Under the pieces are notes generated by a model. That model did no database searches. It was not told the origin of the DNA and saw only the letters and a list, made by a program, of their open reading frames with translations. Shown here one piece after another: positions 17,344 to 26,537 of a stretch of 64,000 bases of DNA; within the stretch, counting starts at the first letter, position 1; each line of letters begins with the position of its first letter. A program made the translations under genes and the position numbers. Source of the DNA: Bacteroidota bacterium. GTDB lineage: Bacteria > Bacteroidota > Bacteroidia > B-17B0 > Aurantibacillaceae. The stretch is taken from assembly GCA_018267475.1 (NCBI GenBank), contig JAFDYI010000028.1, positions 1-64,000 on the forward strand. Direction: 5' to 3'.

Positions 17344-19080
17344 TCACGATTCCTTTGCAACAGGTTTACTCAGCTTTTCTAAGAAAGAGCGTACCAGTGC
17401 TTGCTTCTTTTTCCAATCATCAATTTTAGCTTTTTCGGCAGCAATTTTATTTTCCAACTCAATCATCATCGGGTTTTTTGTTTTAGCGTGTTTAAAAAAG
17501 CCCATGTTGTTTTCATACACATTTGCCTGTTGCTGAATTTCATTTATTTGTTTTTTAATAAAATCGTTTTCCTTCATTAGCAGGTCTTTGGGGTTGTCAG
17601 AGTTTTCAAAACGTTCTAATTTCAATTTGTATTTAATCAATTGTTTTTCGTTTTCGTTGCCCGATAAGGCTCCGTACAGCTCTTCTATTTTATTAAAAAA
17701 AGCATCGTTTAAGCGTTTGCGTTCTGCTTGCGGCACCAAACCTGTTTCGTACCATTGCTTAGTCATTTTTTTTAGTTCGTTGCTGTCTGCCTCAGCATTA
17801 CCTGTAAGACTAAAAGCCAATAGATTTTGAATAAGAATTTCTTTTTGTTGCACATTACCTTCCAGTTCAGCATTTTGAGCCGCAAACTGCATGCGCTTTG
17901 CTTCAAAAAAGTGGTTGCACAACTCACGAAAACGTTCATACATTTTATGTTCGTCTTTTGGGTGCGCATTAGGCAGTTGTTTCCATCGTTGCTGTAACTG
18001 AATAATTTTTTCAGATGTTTTTTGCCAGTCGGTACTATCTTTTAAAACACTCGCTTCGTCAATTAGTTTTTGTTTCTTTTCTTTTGCTTGATTATATCGT
18101 TCTTTCGCTTGTTCATAGAAATCTTTTTTTTGCTCAAAAAAGGCATCGCACACCCCTCTAAATTGTTTCCATACTTCGTCGCCCAATTCTTTTTCGGTGT
18201 GCCCTGCTTCTTTGTACTCTTCTTGTACTTCTAATAGGGCTTTTGTTTGTTGCTCCCATTCTTTTTCGTTGCGTGAGGTGGAAGCGGTTATTTGCTTTGC
18301 TTTTTCAACTAGTTGTTTTTTTACATCTAAATTTTTTACAAGATGTTCTTTTTGATTAGCATAATGATCTTGTATTTTTTGAGTTATCTGCTCAGTTGCT
18401 TTTTTATACAAGTCACGCATTTCTGCCCATTTTTCTTGGGGTACAGCACCTGTTTTTTCCCAATCGCGACGATATTGTTTTATGTTTCTTTCTACTTCTT
18501 TGATATTTTCGGAGCTACGTAATTTTTCTATTTTTTCTAAAAGAAGTTCTTTTACTTCCAAGTTTTTCTTAAAATCAACCTCTTGCGATTCTTTATACAA
18601 ACTCACACCGTGATAAAAAATATCTACAGCTCGGTTATACTCGGTAGTAAGGTCTTGTCTTTTTGCTAAGGGTACATTACCTGTTTCTTTGTATTTGGCT
18701 TGTAATTCGTGAAACTTTTTTATAGCACCGCTTATGTTGGCTTCTAGTTTCGCTAAATCGTTTATATCACGAATAATGTCGATTTTTACTTGCCAATTCT
18801 TTTCTTGTTCTTGTTTTATTTTATCGTCGTGTTGTTTTTTTTGTTGACGAAATTTTTCGAATAAAGATATAATGGTTTCATCTTCTTTTGATTTTGTATA
18901 GATGAAATCTCTAGCTCTTCCCCCCTCGTCCACAAAGGTTTGTTTGGCTGTTTCCATTTCTTTTTCAAAAGCGTTTTCGTACTCGCGTTGAATGTTTTTT
19001 ATTTGTGGTACAGCAGCACTTATGTCGTCTTGTTGCAAAAGAGCTTGCAGTTTGGTAATGATTTCGGTTTTCATCTTCAA
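17344..19080 (-). CDS. DUF349 repeat protein
   Basis: A 578-residue, highly charged and almost wholly helical cytoplasmic protein. It contains at least five DUF349 units of about 70-75 residues, each marked by a W-x(6-8)-G-x-V-P...K-x-x-x-D/Y segment: TGNVPLAKRQDL, TGAVPQEKWAEMRDLY, AGHTEKELGDEVW, LPNAHPKDEHKMYERF and TGLVPQAERKRLNDAFF. The N-terminal 130 residues and the C-terminal 70 residues are coiled-coil-like. The molecular role of DUF349 proteins is not established as far as I know. It lies between the porin (convergent, no terminator seen) and ffh. The ATG at 19080 was chosen; codon 3 is a second Met. Confidence 0.92.
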   Translation of the reverse strand: MKMKTEIITKLQALLQQDDISAAVPQIKNIQREYENAFEKEMETAKQTFVDEGGRARDFIYTKSKEDETIISLFEKFRQQKKQHDDKIKQEQEKNWQVKIDIIRDINDLAKLEANISGAIKKFHELQAKYKETGNVPLAKRQDLTTEYNRAVDIFYHGVSLYKESQEVDFKKNLEVKELLLEKIEKLRSSENIKEVERNIKQYRRDWEKTGAVPQEKWAEMRDLYKKATEQITQKIQDHYANQKEHLVKNLDVKKQLVEKAKQITASTSRNEKEWEQQTKALLEVQEEYKEAGHTEKELGDEVWKQFRGVCDAFFEQKKDFYEQAKERYNQAKEKKQKLIDEASVLKDSTDWQKTSEKIIQLQQRWKQLPNAHPKDEHKMYERFRELCNHFFEAKRMQFAAQNAELEGNVQQKEILIQNLLAFSLTGNAEADSNELKKMTKQWYETGLVPQAERKRLNDAFFNKIEELYGALSGNENEKQLIKYKLKLERFENSDNPKDLLMKENDFIKKQINEIQQQANVYENNMGFFKHAKTKNPMMIELENKIAAEKAKIDDWKKKQALVRSFLEKLSKPVAKES

Positions 19081-19163
19081 TACAATTTCGTTGCTAAAGA
19101 TACTAAAAATAAAAATACATGGGGCGGTTTGGTAGGGAAAAATACGCGATGCTAAGATGCGTT

Positions 19164-20501
19164 TTACATACCCGGCATTTTTGGCATTGATTTCATCAGT
19201 TTTGCCATTCCGTTTTTATCTTGCATCAAGCGCATTATTTTTCGGGTTTCTTCAAATTGCTTTAACAGCTTGTTTAATTCCTGGATAGAGCGCCCACTAC
19301 CTTTGGCAATACGGGCTCTTCTACTTCCGTTTAACAATTCGGGCTTTTCGCGCTCGGTAGGTGTCATTGATTGTATGATGGCTTCAATGTGTTTAAAAGA
19401 ATCGTCGCTTATATCCACCTCTTTTATAGCCTTGCCTACGCCGGGTATCATGCCCATAAGGTCTTTCATATTACCCATTTTTTTTATTTGATTTATCTGG
19501 CTTAAAAAGTCATTAAAATCAAATTTGTTTTGAGCAATTTTTTTAGAAAGTTTTCGAGCTTCTTCTTCGTTGTATTGTTCTTGGGCGCGTTCTACCAGCG
19601 TTACCACATCACCCATACCCAAAATGCGGTCGGCCATACGGTTGGGGTGAAACACATCAATAGCTTCCATTTTTTCGCCGGTACCTATAAATTTAATCGG
19701 TTTGTTTACTACCGTTTTTATGGATAGAGCAGCTCCTCCACGCGTATCGCCATCTAACTTGGTCAGTACTACGCCATCAAAATTCAATCGGTCGTTAAAG
19801 GCCTTAGCTGTATTTACAGCGTCTTGCCCCGTCATGCTATCTACTACAAATAGAATTTCGTTGGGTTTAATTTCTTTTTTTAAGGCGGCTATTTCGTTCA
19901 TCATCGTTTCATCAACGGCCAGTCGTCCAGCTGTATCTATGATTACCACGGTGTTTCCGTTTTCTTTGGCTAGCTGAATGCCTTTTTTTGCAATGGCAAT
20001 AGGGTCTTTACTTTCTTTATCTGAAAACACTTCTACTCCAATTTGCTCGCCTAATACATGTAGCTGGTCGATAGCAGCGGGGCGGTACACATCGGCCGCA
20101 ATAAGTAACGGTTTTTTGCCACGTTTGGTTTTAAGATGGTGGGCTAATTTTCCGGAAAAGGTAGTTTTTCCTGAGCCTTGCAAGCCGCTCATCAACACAA
20201 TAGTTGGGTTGCTTTCTATTTTTATATCGGCCGATTCGCCTCCCATAAGCTGGGTAAGCTCGTCGTGCGTTATTTTTATAAGTAACTGACTGGGAGAAAT
20301 AGCCGTAAGCACGTGTTGGCCTAATGCTTTTTCTTTTATGGTGTCGGTAAATTGTTTGGCTACCTTGTAGTTTACGTCGGCATCTAATAGTGCTTTTCTA
20401 ACCTCTTTTAATGTTTCTGCAACATTTATTTCGGTAATTTTTCCTTGCCCTTTTAAAACTTTAAAAGCACGTTCTAGTTTATCGCTTAAATTATCAAACA
20501 T
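19164..20501 (-). CDS. ffh: Signal recognition particle protein Ffh
   Basis: Ffh binds the SRP RNA and the signal sequences of nascent inner-membrane proteins and docks with FtsY through paired GTPases. The 445 residues show an N domain, the GTPase P-loop GLQGSGKTTFSGKLA near 105, DTAGR and TKLDGDTRGGAA, and the Met-rich M domain with SRRARIAKGSGRS for RNA binding. The tail MAKLMKSMPKMPGM is typical. A TACTTTTG promoter element lies 16 bases upstream of the ATG. Expected in every bacterium; nothing unusual. Confidence 0.98.
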   Translation of the reverse strand: MFDNLSDKLERAFKVLKGQGKITEINVAETLKEVRKALLDADVNYKVAKQFTDTIKEKALGQHVLTAISPSQLLIKITHDELTQLMGGESADIKIESNPTIVLMSGLQGSGKTTFSGKLAHHLKTKRGKKPLLIAADVYRPAAIDQLHVLGEQIGVEVFSDKESKDPIAIAKKGIQLAKENGNTVVIIDTAGRLAVDETMMNEIAALKKEIKPNEILFVVDSMTGQDAVNTAKAFNDRLNFDGVVLTKLDGDTRGGAALSIKTVVNKPIKFIGTGEKMEAIDVFHPNRMADRILGMGDVVTLVERAQEQYNEEEARKLSKKIAQNKFDFNDFLSQINQIKKMGNMKDLMGMIPGVGKAIKEVDISDDSFKHIEAIIQSMTPTEREKPELLNGSRRARIAKGSGRSIQELNKLLKQFEETRKIMRLMQDKNGMAKLMKSMPKMPGM

Positions 20502-20517
20502 AGTAGCTATTTTTATG

Positions 20518-20525
20518 CAAAAGTA
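20518..20525 (-). promoter_or_regulatory. -7 promoter element of ffh (TACTTTTG)
   Basis: A perfect TAnnTTTG on the minus strand, 16 bases before the ffh ATG, so ffh has its own promoter separate from kynU. Confidence 0.5.
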
Positions 20526-20593
20526 ATCAATAAACGCTACTTCATTACAAACATTTTTTGTAATTCTTTGTTGTTCGAATTTCTAATTCATTT

Positions 20594-21874
20594 TTATTGT
20601 TCTTTTGCGCATAAGTGCAGGAGTATTTGCCCGAACTGAAACACATCTTCAAACGAATTATAAAGGGGTACCGGGGCTAAACGTATCACATCGGGTTCGC
20701 GCCAATCGGCAATAACGCCATGGCTTGTAAGTTTATTAAAAAGGTCTTTGCCACGCCCATGGGCAATAACTGAAAGCTGGCAACTTCTTGCGGGAGCTGG
20801 CGGCGTTATGATTTCAAAATGCTGATTAGCGGTTTGGGTAAGGCTATCGATTTCTTTTACAATAAACTCTAAGTAAGACGTTAGTTGCTGGCTTTTTTTT
20901 GTAAGCGCATCTATGCCCGCTTCATCAAAAATATCAAGTGAGGCTTTGTATGCCGCCATAGATAATACGGGGGCGTTGCTTAGTTGCCATCGTTCGGCAG
21001 TAGGTATAGGCATAAATTCCGGCTGCATTTTAAAACGGGTTTCTTTATCGTGCCCCCACCAACCGGCAAGTAAAGGTAATTCCAAATTGTGCAAGTGTTT
21101 TTGATGCACAAAGGCTCCGGCCACGCTACCCGGCCCTGCATTAAGATACTTATAACTGCACCAACAAGCAAAATCAACTTGCCAATCGTGCAGGTGCAAA
21201 GCTATGTTTCCGGCGGCATGTGCCAAATCAAAACCGCAGTATGCGCCTGCATCATGAGCTGCTTTTGTAATGGTTTTCATGTCCAACACGGCGCCGCTGT
21301 AATAGTTGATGCCGCCAAAAAGTACTAAGGCTAGTTCGTTTTTGTGTTGGTTAATAGTTTCTAAAATATCTTCGGTGCGTATGCTTTTTTCTCCGGGGCG
21401 CGGTGCTATTTCTATCAGCGATTCTTTATAATTGAATCCGTGAAGTTTTATTTGTGATTGCAGTGCGTACAAATCAGACGGAAAGGCTTTGGCCTCGCAA
21501 ATAATTTTGTGGCGCTGTGAAGTAGGCCGGTAAAAAGAAATCATAAGCAAGTGTAGGTTTACCGTAAGTTGATTCATCATCACTACTTCTTGCGGCAAGG
21601 CTCCCACTATTTTTGCCGTTTTATCGGTAAGAATTTCGTGGTATGAAAACCAAGGGTTGCGTGCATGAAAATGCCCTTCTACCCCATAGGTAGCCCAATC
21701 TTCCAGCTCATTTAAAATATAATCTTGTGTTTTTTTGGGTTGTAGGCCTAATGAGTTTCCGGTAAAATACAAAACGGGTTTTCCATTGATGCGCGGAAAA
21801 TAAAATTGCTCGCGAAATCTTTTTAATTCATCGGCCGCATCTTGTTTTTGTGCGTATTCTAAAGAATTGTGCAT
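20594..21874 (-). CDS. kynU: Kynureninase
   Basis: A fold-type I PLP enzyme that splits kynurenine to anthranilate and alanine, or 3-hydroxykynurenine to 3-hydroxyanthranilate, in tryptophan breakdown or de novo NAD synthesis. The 426 residues fit the family. The sequence has YFTGNSLGLQPK near 36-47 and FDLAHAAGN (PLP Asp). It also has CSYKYLNAGPGS with the Schiff-base lysine at Lys242. No tryptophan dioxygenase or kynurenine monooxygenase is in the window, so the physiological direction is unknown. It lies between lysS and ffh on the same strand with no close coupling. Confidence 0.95.
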   Translation of the reverse strand: MHNSLEYAQKQDAADELKRFREQFYFPRINGKPVLYFTGNSLGLQPKKTQDYILNELEDWATYGVEGHFHARNPWFSYHEILTDKTAKIVGALPQEVVMMNQLTVNLHLLMISFYRPTSQRHKIICEAKAFPSDLYALQSQIKLHGFNYKESLIEIAPRPGEKSIRTEDILETINQHKNELALVLFGGINYYSGAVLDMKTITKAAHDAGAYCGFDLAHAAGNIALHLHDWQVDFACWCSYKYLNAGPGSVAGAFVHQKHLHNLELPLLAGWWGHDKETRFKMQPEFMPIPTAERWQLSNAPVLSMAAYKASLDIFDEAGIDALTKKSQQLTSYLEFIVKEIDSLTQTANQHFEIITPPAPARSCQLSVIAHGRGKDLFNKLTSHGVIADWREPDVIRLAPVPLYNSFEDVFQFGQILLHLCAKEQ

Positions 21875-21909
21875 GGCGTTAAAAAAGTAAGTTTAAAAAA
21901 GAGAGGCAG

Positions 21910-23445
21910 CTATTTTGTTTCTGTGCGAGGGTTTGTTTCCGGGTTTTCCGGCTTCATTTGCGGAAAAAACAACACTTCTTGTATAGAGGTATTGTTGGTT
22001 AGTAGCATGGTAAGCCTATCAATACCGATGCCGATACCTGCCGTGGGCGGCATGGCGTATTCCAGCGCTCTAAGAAAATCTTGGTCTATGTACATGGCTT
22101 CGTCATCGCCACGCTCTTGTAATTTTGCTTGCTCTTCAAAGCGCTCGCGCTGCTCTATGGGGTCGTTAAGCTCGGTATAAGCGTTCGCAATTTCTTTTCC
22201 GTTTATCATGAGTTCAAAACGCTCTACTAAGCCACTGGTGGCTCTATGTTTTTTAGTAAGCGGACTCATCTCTACCGGATAATCGGTAATAAAAGTAGGT
22301 TGAATGTAGTGTCCCTCGCATTTAGTTCCAAAAATCTCGTCAATCAATTTTCCTTTACCCATGCTTGGGGTTGTTTCTATATGAAGTTGTTTGCAGGCCG
22401 CACGCAACTCGTCTTCATTCATATTGCTGATGTCTATGCCGGTATGCTCTTTTATAGCTTCATACATGGTCATTCGCTTAAAGGGGGCTTTGAAATCAAT
22501 TTGTTTTTCGCCTACGGTAATAAGGGTTGTGCCGTACAAATCCATGGTTACTTTTTCCAATAGGTTTTCGGTAAAAGTCATCATCCAATTATAGTCTTTG
22601 TAAGCCACATAAAACTCCAACACGGTAAACTCCGGGTTGTGTGTTCTATCCATACCTTCGTTTCTAAAGTCTTTTGCAAATTCAAACACACCGTCAAATC
22701 CGCCTACAATCAAACGTTTTAGGTACAATTCATTAGCAATGCGCAGATACAAAGGGATGTCCAGCGCGTTGTGATGCGTAATAAAAGGGCGGGCTGTAGC
22801 GCCGCCGGGTATGCTTTGTAAAATGGGAGTTTCTACTTCCAACAAGCCCTGATTGGTTAGCGTAGTCCGAATCGAGTTAATAATTTGACTGCGTTTTACA
22901 AAAGTATCTTTTACGTTGGCGTTTATGATTAAATCAACATAACGTTGGCGGTAACGAAACTCGGCATCGCTTACTACATCGTGCGCTACGCCGCTTTCAT
23001 CTGTTTTTACGATAGGTAGGGGCCGTAGGGCTTTTGATAATAATTTGATACCTGTAACATGTATGGATATTTCGCCTACTTTGGTGGTAAATACATAGCC
23101 GGTAAGCCCAATAATGTCGCCTATGTCTAATAGTTTTTTCCAAACGGTATCGTATAATGTTTTGTCTTCTCCCGGGCAAATCTCATCTCGTTTTATATAA
23201 AACTGGATACGACCTGTAGCATCTTGTATTTCGGCAAAGGCTGCTTTACCCATATCACGTACTCCCATCAGGCGCCCGGCAATAGAAATATCTTTATAGT
23301 TCAGCTTATCGCGTTCGTAATTTTCTTTTATATCGGCGGTGGTAACGTTTATTTTAAACTCTTCGGGTGGATAGGGGTTGATGCCTAAGTTTTGTAGCTC
23401 TGTCAATTTGTGGCGACGGGTAATTTCTTGTTCGGTTAATTCCAT
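21910..23445 (-). CDS. lysS: Lysyl-tRNA synthetase, class II
   Basis: Charges tRNA-Lys with lysine in the cytoplasm. From the ATG at 23445 it has 511 residues, the usual class II LysRS length, with an N-terminal OB-fold (GRLMGVRDMGKAAFAEIQD) and class II motifs 2 (FRNEGMDRTHNPEFT) and 3 (GIGIGIDRLTMLL). The frame is open upstream to a TTG at 23469. That codon lies inside the TATATTTG promoter element, so the ATG is preferred. The last 15 residues are a short family-variable tail. Confidence 0.97.
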   Translation of the reverse strand: MELTEQEITRRHKLTELQNLGINPYPPEEFKINVTTADIKENYERDKLNYKDISIAGRLMGVRDMGKAAFAEIQDATGRIQFYIKRDEICPGEDKTLYDTVWKKLLDIGDIIGLTGYVFTTKVGEISIHVTGIKLLSKALRPLPIVKTDESGVAHDVVSDAEFRYRQRYVDLIINANVKDTFVKRSQIINSIRTTLTNQGLLEVETPILQSIPGGATARPFITHHNALDIPLYLRIANELYLKRLIVGGFDGVFEFAKDFRNEGMDRTHNPEFTVLEFYVAYKDYNWMMTFTENLLEKVTMDLYGTTLITVGEKQIDFKAPFKRMTMYEAIKEHTGIDISNMNEDELRAACKQLHIETTPSMGKGKLIDEIFGTKCEGHYIQPTFITDYPVEMSPLTKKHRATSGLVERFELMINGKEIANAYTELNDPIEQRERFEEQAKLQERGDDEAMYIDQDFLRALEYAMPPTAGIGIGIDRLTMLLTNNTSIQEVLFFPQMKPENPETNPRTETK

Positions 23446-23466
23446 GTTTTTTTGTAAAAATTGGAG

Positions 23467-23474
23467 CAAATATA
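23467..23474 (-). promoter_or_regulatory. -7 promoter element of lysS (TATATTTG)
   Basis: A perfect TAnnTTTG on the minus strand, 21 bases before the ATG at 23445. It excludes the alternative TTG start at 23469. Confidence 0.55.
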
Positions 23475-23564
23475 CTAATTAGCCTCATGCTATCTCGGCC
23501 AAGTTATTAAGAGGTTTTTAAACTGCTGAAAAATAAAATAGTTTGTTCTTTAGCACGAAGACAT

Positions 23565-23599
23565 AAAAAAAGCTGCCTGAATAAAGGGCAGCTTTTTTT
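23565..23599 (-). terminator. Rho-independent terminator after metK
   Basis: An AAAAAAGCTGCC / GGGCAGCTTTTTT hairpin with a T-tract, between the metK stop and the lysS promoter. Confidence 0.85.
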
Positions 23600-23614
23600 G
23601 AAGATAAAATGGCT

Positions 23615-24868
23615 TTATTTTAGTTTGAAAGCGGTTTTTACTTTGGCCACATAATCTAGTTTTTCCCAAGTAAACAATTCTACTTTTACTGATTTTGTTT
23701 TGCCATCAGGTGCTTTAAATGTTTTGGTTACCACTTCGTGCTTGCGCCCCATGTGCCCGTAGGCTGCGGTTTCGCTGTATATAGGGTTGCGTAGTTTTAA
23801 TCGTTGTTCAATAAAGTAAGGGCGCATATCAAACACTTTTTCTACTATTTGAGCTATTTGGCCGTCGTGCATATTTACTTTAGCTGTTCCGTAGGTGTTA
23901 ATGTATATGCCCATAGGCTTAGCTACACCAATAGCGTATGATACCTGCACTAATACTTCGCTGCAAACACCTGCTGCCACTAAGTTTTTAGCTATGTGTC
24001 GGGTAGCATAAGCGGCGCTTCTGTCCACCTTGCTGGGGTCTTTACCCGAAAAAGCACCGCCGCCATGCGCTCCTTTGCCGCCGTAGGTATCTACAATAAT
24101 TTTACGACCGGTAAGGCCGGTATCGCCGTGTGGCCCACCAATTACAAATTTACCGGTAGGGTTGATGTGATAATTGATTTTATTATTGAAAAAGTGTGCG
24201 TATTTGGGGTAGTTTTTCTTTACTCTTGGGATTAAAATTTCAACAATATCTTTTTTAATTTTAGCTTGCATGCTGGCTTCGCTGCCAAAATCATCGTGCT
24301 GGGTAGATACCACAATAGCATCAATACGTACGGGTTTGTTATTATCGTCATACTCCAAGGTTACTTGACTTTTGGCATCGGGACGCAGGTATTTTATTTG
24401 TTTGTTTTCTCTACGCAAGGCGGCTAATTCTAACAATATAGCGTGCGCCAAGTCAAGGGCTAAGGGCATGTAGTTTGCAGTTTCGTTGGTGGCATATCCA
24501 AACATCATACCTTGGTCGCCGGCGCCTTGTTCTTCTTTTTTCTTACGATCTACTCCTTGATTAATGTCGGCCGATTGCTCGTGTATAGCAGATAAGATAC
24601 CGCAAGAATTGGCTTCAAACATATATTCTGACTTGGTATATCCTATTTTACGGATTACACCGCGAGCAATTTCTTGCACGTCTAAATAGGCTTTTGATTT
24701 TACTTCGCCGGCAAGCACTACCTGCCCGGTAGTAACCAACGTTTCGCAAGCTACTTTGCTTTGAGGGTCAAAGGCCAAAAAATGATCTATAAGTGCGTCT
24801 GAAATTTGATCGGCCACTTTATCGGGGTGCCCTTCGCTTACCGATTCTGATGTGAATAAATATCCCAT
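23615..24868 (-). CDS. metK: S-adenosylmethionine synthetase
   Basis: Makes S-adenosylmethionine from ATP and methionine. The 417 residues contain [13 protein letters not shown] at the N-terminus, [10 protein letters not shown] near 120, and the P-loop-like [18 protein letters not shown], all diagnostic. It is slightly longer than the E. coli enzyme (384), as is common in Bacteroidota. No SAM riboswitch fold was seen in the 80 bases upstream. The gene ends at a strong terminator and probably follows purS on the same strand. It would supply the methyl donor for the methyltransferase of the polyketide cluster, but there is no genetic link. Confidence 0.98.
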   Translation of the reverse strand: MGYLFTSESVSEGHPDKVADQISDALIDHFLAFDPQSKVACETLVTTGQVVLAGEVKSKAYLDVQEIARGVIRKIGYTKSEYMFEANSCGILSAIHEQSADINQGVDRKKKEEQGAGDQGMMFGYATNETANYMPLALDLAHAILLELAALRRENKQIKYLRPDAKSQVTLEYDDNNKPVRIDAIVVSTQHDDFGSEASMQAKIKKDIVEILIPRVKKNYPKYAHFFNNKINYHINPTGKFVIGGPHGDTGLTGRKIIVDTYGGKGAHGGGAFSGKDPSKVDRSAAYATRHIAKNLVAAGVCSEVLVQVSYAIGVAKPMGIYINTYGTAKVNMHDGQIAQIVEKVFDMRPYFIEQRLKLRNPIYSETAAYGHMGRKHEVVTKTFKAPDGKTKSVKVELFTWEKLDYVAKVKTAFKLK

Positions 24869-24948
24869 ACTGTTTTTGTAATTGATTGTTTTTTTTTAGT
24901 GATTTAATGCGGCGTTAAAAATACATATTAACTTTTAACTAGGAAATA

Positions 24949-25203
24949 CTATTTTGTTTCGTGTAGTTTAAATTCGTAAAATTCCATAATAGGGTTGCAC
25001 AATAGTTTTTTGCAAGCTTCATCTACTTTGCTGTGCGCGGTTTCTTTTGAGGCCGCTTCTATTTCTAAAGAAATGTGTTTGCCAATGCGCACGTTGCCTA
25101 TCTCTGATAAGTTTAGGTTTTTCATGCTTCCGGTAACGGCTTTTCCTTGCGGGTCTAATAATGCTTTTAGAGGCATTACATCTATTTCGGCTATAAATTT
25201 CAT
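24949..25203 (-). CDS. purS: Phosphoribosylformylglycinamidine synthase subunit PurS
   Basis: PurS is the small bridging subunit of the three-part FGAM synthase, joining the glutaminase PurQ to the synthetase PurL in purine synthesis. The 84-residue length is right. The pattern V-x-P-L-K-A-L-L-D-P-Q-G-K-A-V followed by GNVRIGKHISLEI is typical. PurQ is encoded separately near 44.4-45.1 kb, so this organism uses the Bacillus-type split enzyme. Its purL should be the short form, outside the window. A TATATTTG promoter lies 34 bases upstream. Confidence 0.93.
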   Translation of the reverse strand: MKFIAEIDVMPLKALLDPQGKAVTGSMKNLNLSEIGNVRIGKHISLEIEAASKETAHSKVDEACKKLLCNPIMEFYEFKLHETK

Positions 25204-25237
25204 AGGGGGTAACTATTTATTTGTTTTTAATGGTGCG

Positions 25238-25245
25238 CAAATATA
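25238..25245 (-). promoter_or_regulatory. -7 promoter element of purS (TATATTTG)
   Basis: A perfect TAnnTTTG on the minus strand, in the gap between pssA and purS. Confidence 0.5.
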
Positions 25246-25263
25246 CAGATTAGCTTATCGTTT

Positions 25264-25995
25264 TTATTGATTTTTTGTAATAAAGTTATGCGCCACGCTA
25301 AATACGATATAAAGTAAAATAATGAAAGATATGGCGGCCTGCTGCCACATAAGCAATAAAATTATGGAAAAGAATAAAAACAGATAACGGGTTGCATTTT
25401 CTTTCCACAAAAAGTTTTTAAATTTTAAAGAAAACATAGGCAAAGGGGCTATTAAAAGAAACGAAAAAAGAACGCATAAAAACAACAAAACGCTTACCGA
25501 CATTGAGGTCATAATATACATTTTTATAGCGCTTGGAGCCGAGGCCGCCAGCAGAGGTAAGGCGCAAAAAAACAGAGCGTTAGCAGGAGTAGGCAAGCCT
25601 ATAAAAGAGTGCGTTTGGCGGCTGTCGTTATTAAAACGAGCTAAGCGGAGGGCGGAAAAAACGGGTATCACAAAGGCGCTATATTGAATGTAGGGAACGT
25701 TGCTTAAAGGGTCTGCGGTATTGGTGGTAGAAATTTGTATAAGCAAATACATAACCACGCCGGGCACTACACCAAAAGTTACCATATCGGCTAAGCTGTC
25801 TAAGTCTTTTCCTATGGGCGAAGCAGCTTTTAGCAGGCGGGCAGCAAAGCCATCTAAAAAATCGAATACAGCGGCAATACCCACCCAGTAAGCAGCCCAA
25901 ATTAAATCGCCTTCGAAGGCTTGTACTAAAGCCAAGCAGCCGCAAAACAAGTTGGAGCAGGTAAGTATATTGGGTATGTGTTTGAAAATTTTCAT
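25264..25995 (-). CDS. pssA: CDP-diacylglycerol--serine O-phosphatidyltransferase
   Basis: Inner-membrane enzyme that makes phosphatidylserine, the precursor of phosphatidylethanolamine. The 243 residues hold about seven membrane segments and the CDP-alcohol phosphotransferase motif with the order DG-x2-AR-x8-G-x3-D-x3-D, starting at DGFAAR near residue 48 and ending at DSLAD. The opening HIPNILTCSNLFCGCLA is typical of the Bacillus-type PssA. It could in principle act on another CDP-alcohol acceptor, but length and N-terminus favour serine. It is preceded by a terminator from siaC. Confidence 0.93.
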   Translation of the reverse strand: MKIFKHIPNILTCSNLFCGCLALVQAFEGDLIWAAYWVGIAAVFDFLDGFAARLLKAASPIGKDLDSLADMVTFGVVPGVVMYLLIQISTTNTADPLSNVPYIQYSAFVIPVFSALRLARFNNDSRQTHSFIGLPTPANALFFCALPLLAASAPSAIKMYIMTSMSVSVLLFLCVLFSFLLIAPLPMFSLKFKNFLWKENATRYLFLFFSIILLLMWQQAAISFIILLYIVFSVAHNFITKNQ

Positions 25996-26041
25996 TTGCC
26001 TTGGGTATTTTGGTAAAGGTAATTACTTGGTACCGTTTTGT

Positions 26042-26092
26042 TTAAAAAAAAGAAAACACCTAACCACAATTTTTGCGATTAAGTGTTTCTTA
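26042..26092 (-). terminator. Terminator after siaC
   Basis: On the minus strand AAGAAACACTTAA can pair with TTAGGTGTTTTCTT (one bulge, G-U pairs), followed by a run of T. It separates the siaBC unit from pssA. Confidence 0.6.
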
Positions 26093-26115
26093 TTATAAAA
26101 GGGCATAAAGGCCAA

Positions 26116-26496
26116 TTACTCAGCTACTTGTACCATTTTAAAAGGTACGCTAATGATAGCTTGATAGTCTTCGCCGGCTTCCAACATATCTTCGTCATCT
26201 TCTTCGTAGTACCAGTTAATAGCGATAGAGCTGCCTCCTTTATGAATGGTTTCTAACTTTTTGAAAATATCTAAAATACATTTAGAAGAACTGGTATTAA
26301 AGTATTCTAATTGCACGTTTACGGTTGTATTGGCTTTGGGGCTGGCGCCGTATTTATCCAACAAATCGGTAACGGGTTTGTAAAACTCTATTGAGTTTTC
26401 TGGAATAGAACGCCCTCTTATCTCTAGCAAGCCAGCGGCTAAATCAAAGTTTACGGCCGGTGTTTTTGGGGTTCCTTCAATGTTATATTTTTCCAT
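26116..26496 (-). CDS. SiaC family regulatory phosphoprotein (DUF1987)
   Basis: A 126-residue cytoplasmic protein of the SiaC family. In Pseudomonas aeruginosa SiaC is phosphorylated on a threonine by SiaB, dephosphorylated by SiaA, and activates the diguanylate cyclase SiaD when unphosphorylated. The matching motif LEYFNTSSSKCIL is present, with Thr68 at the known phosphosite position. The N-terminal TPKTPAVNFD and the acidic WYYEEDDEDM are also typical. The kinase gene siaB lies 41 bases upstream on the same strand. No SiaA phosphatase or SiaD cyclase is present in the window, so the output differs or is encoded elsewhere. Confidence 0.9.
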   Translation of the reverse strand: MEKYNIEGTPKTPAVNFDLAAGLLEIRGRSIPENSIEFYKPVTDLLDKYGASPKANTTVNVQLEYFNTSSSKCILDIFKKLETIHKGGSSIAINWYYEEDDEDMLEAGEDYQAIISVPFKMVQVAE

Positions 26497-26537
26497 AATT
26501 GTGTGTATTTTATTTGTTTTTGTATTTATTTGCTGTT

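Noticed and set aside
20536-20560. An inverted repeat ATTACAAA/TTTGTAAT between kynU and ffh as a terminator.
   Set aside because: The stem is A/T only and no T-tract follows on the minus strand; too weak to list.
24869-24948. SAM riboswitch upstream of metK.
   Set aside because: The 80-base gap is A/T-rich and no conserved SAM aptamer core is visible.
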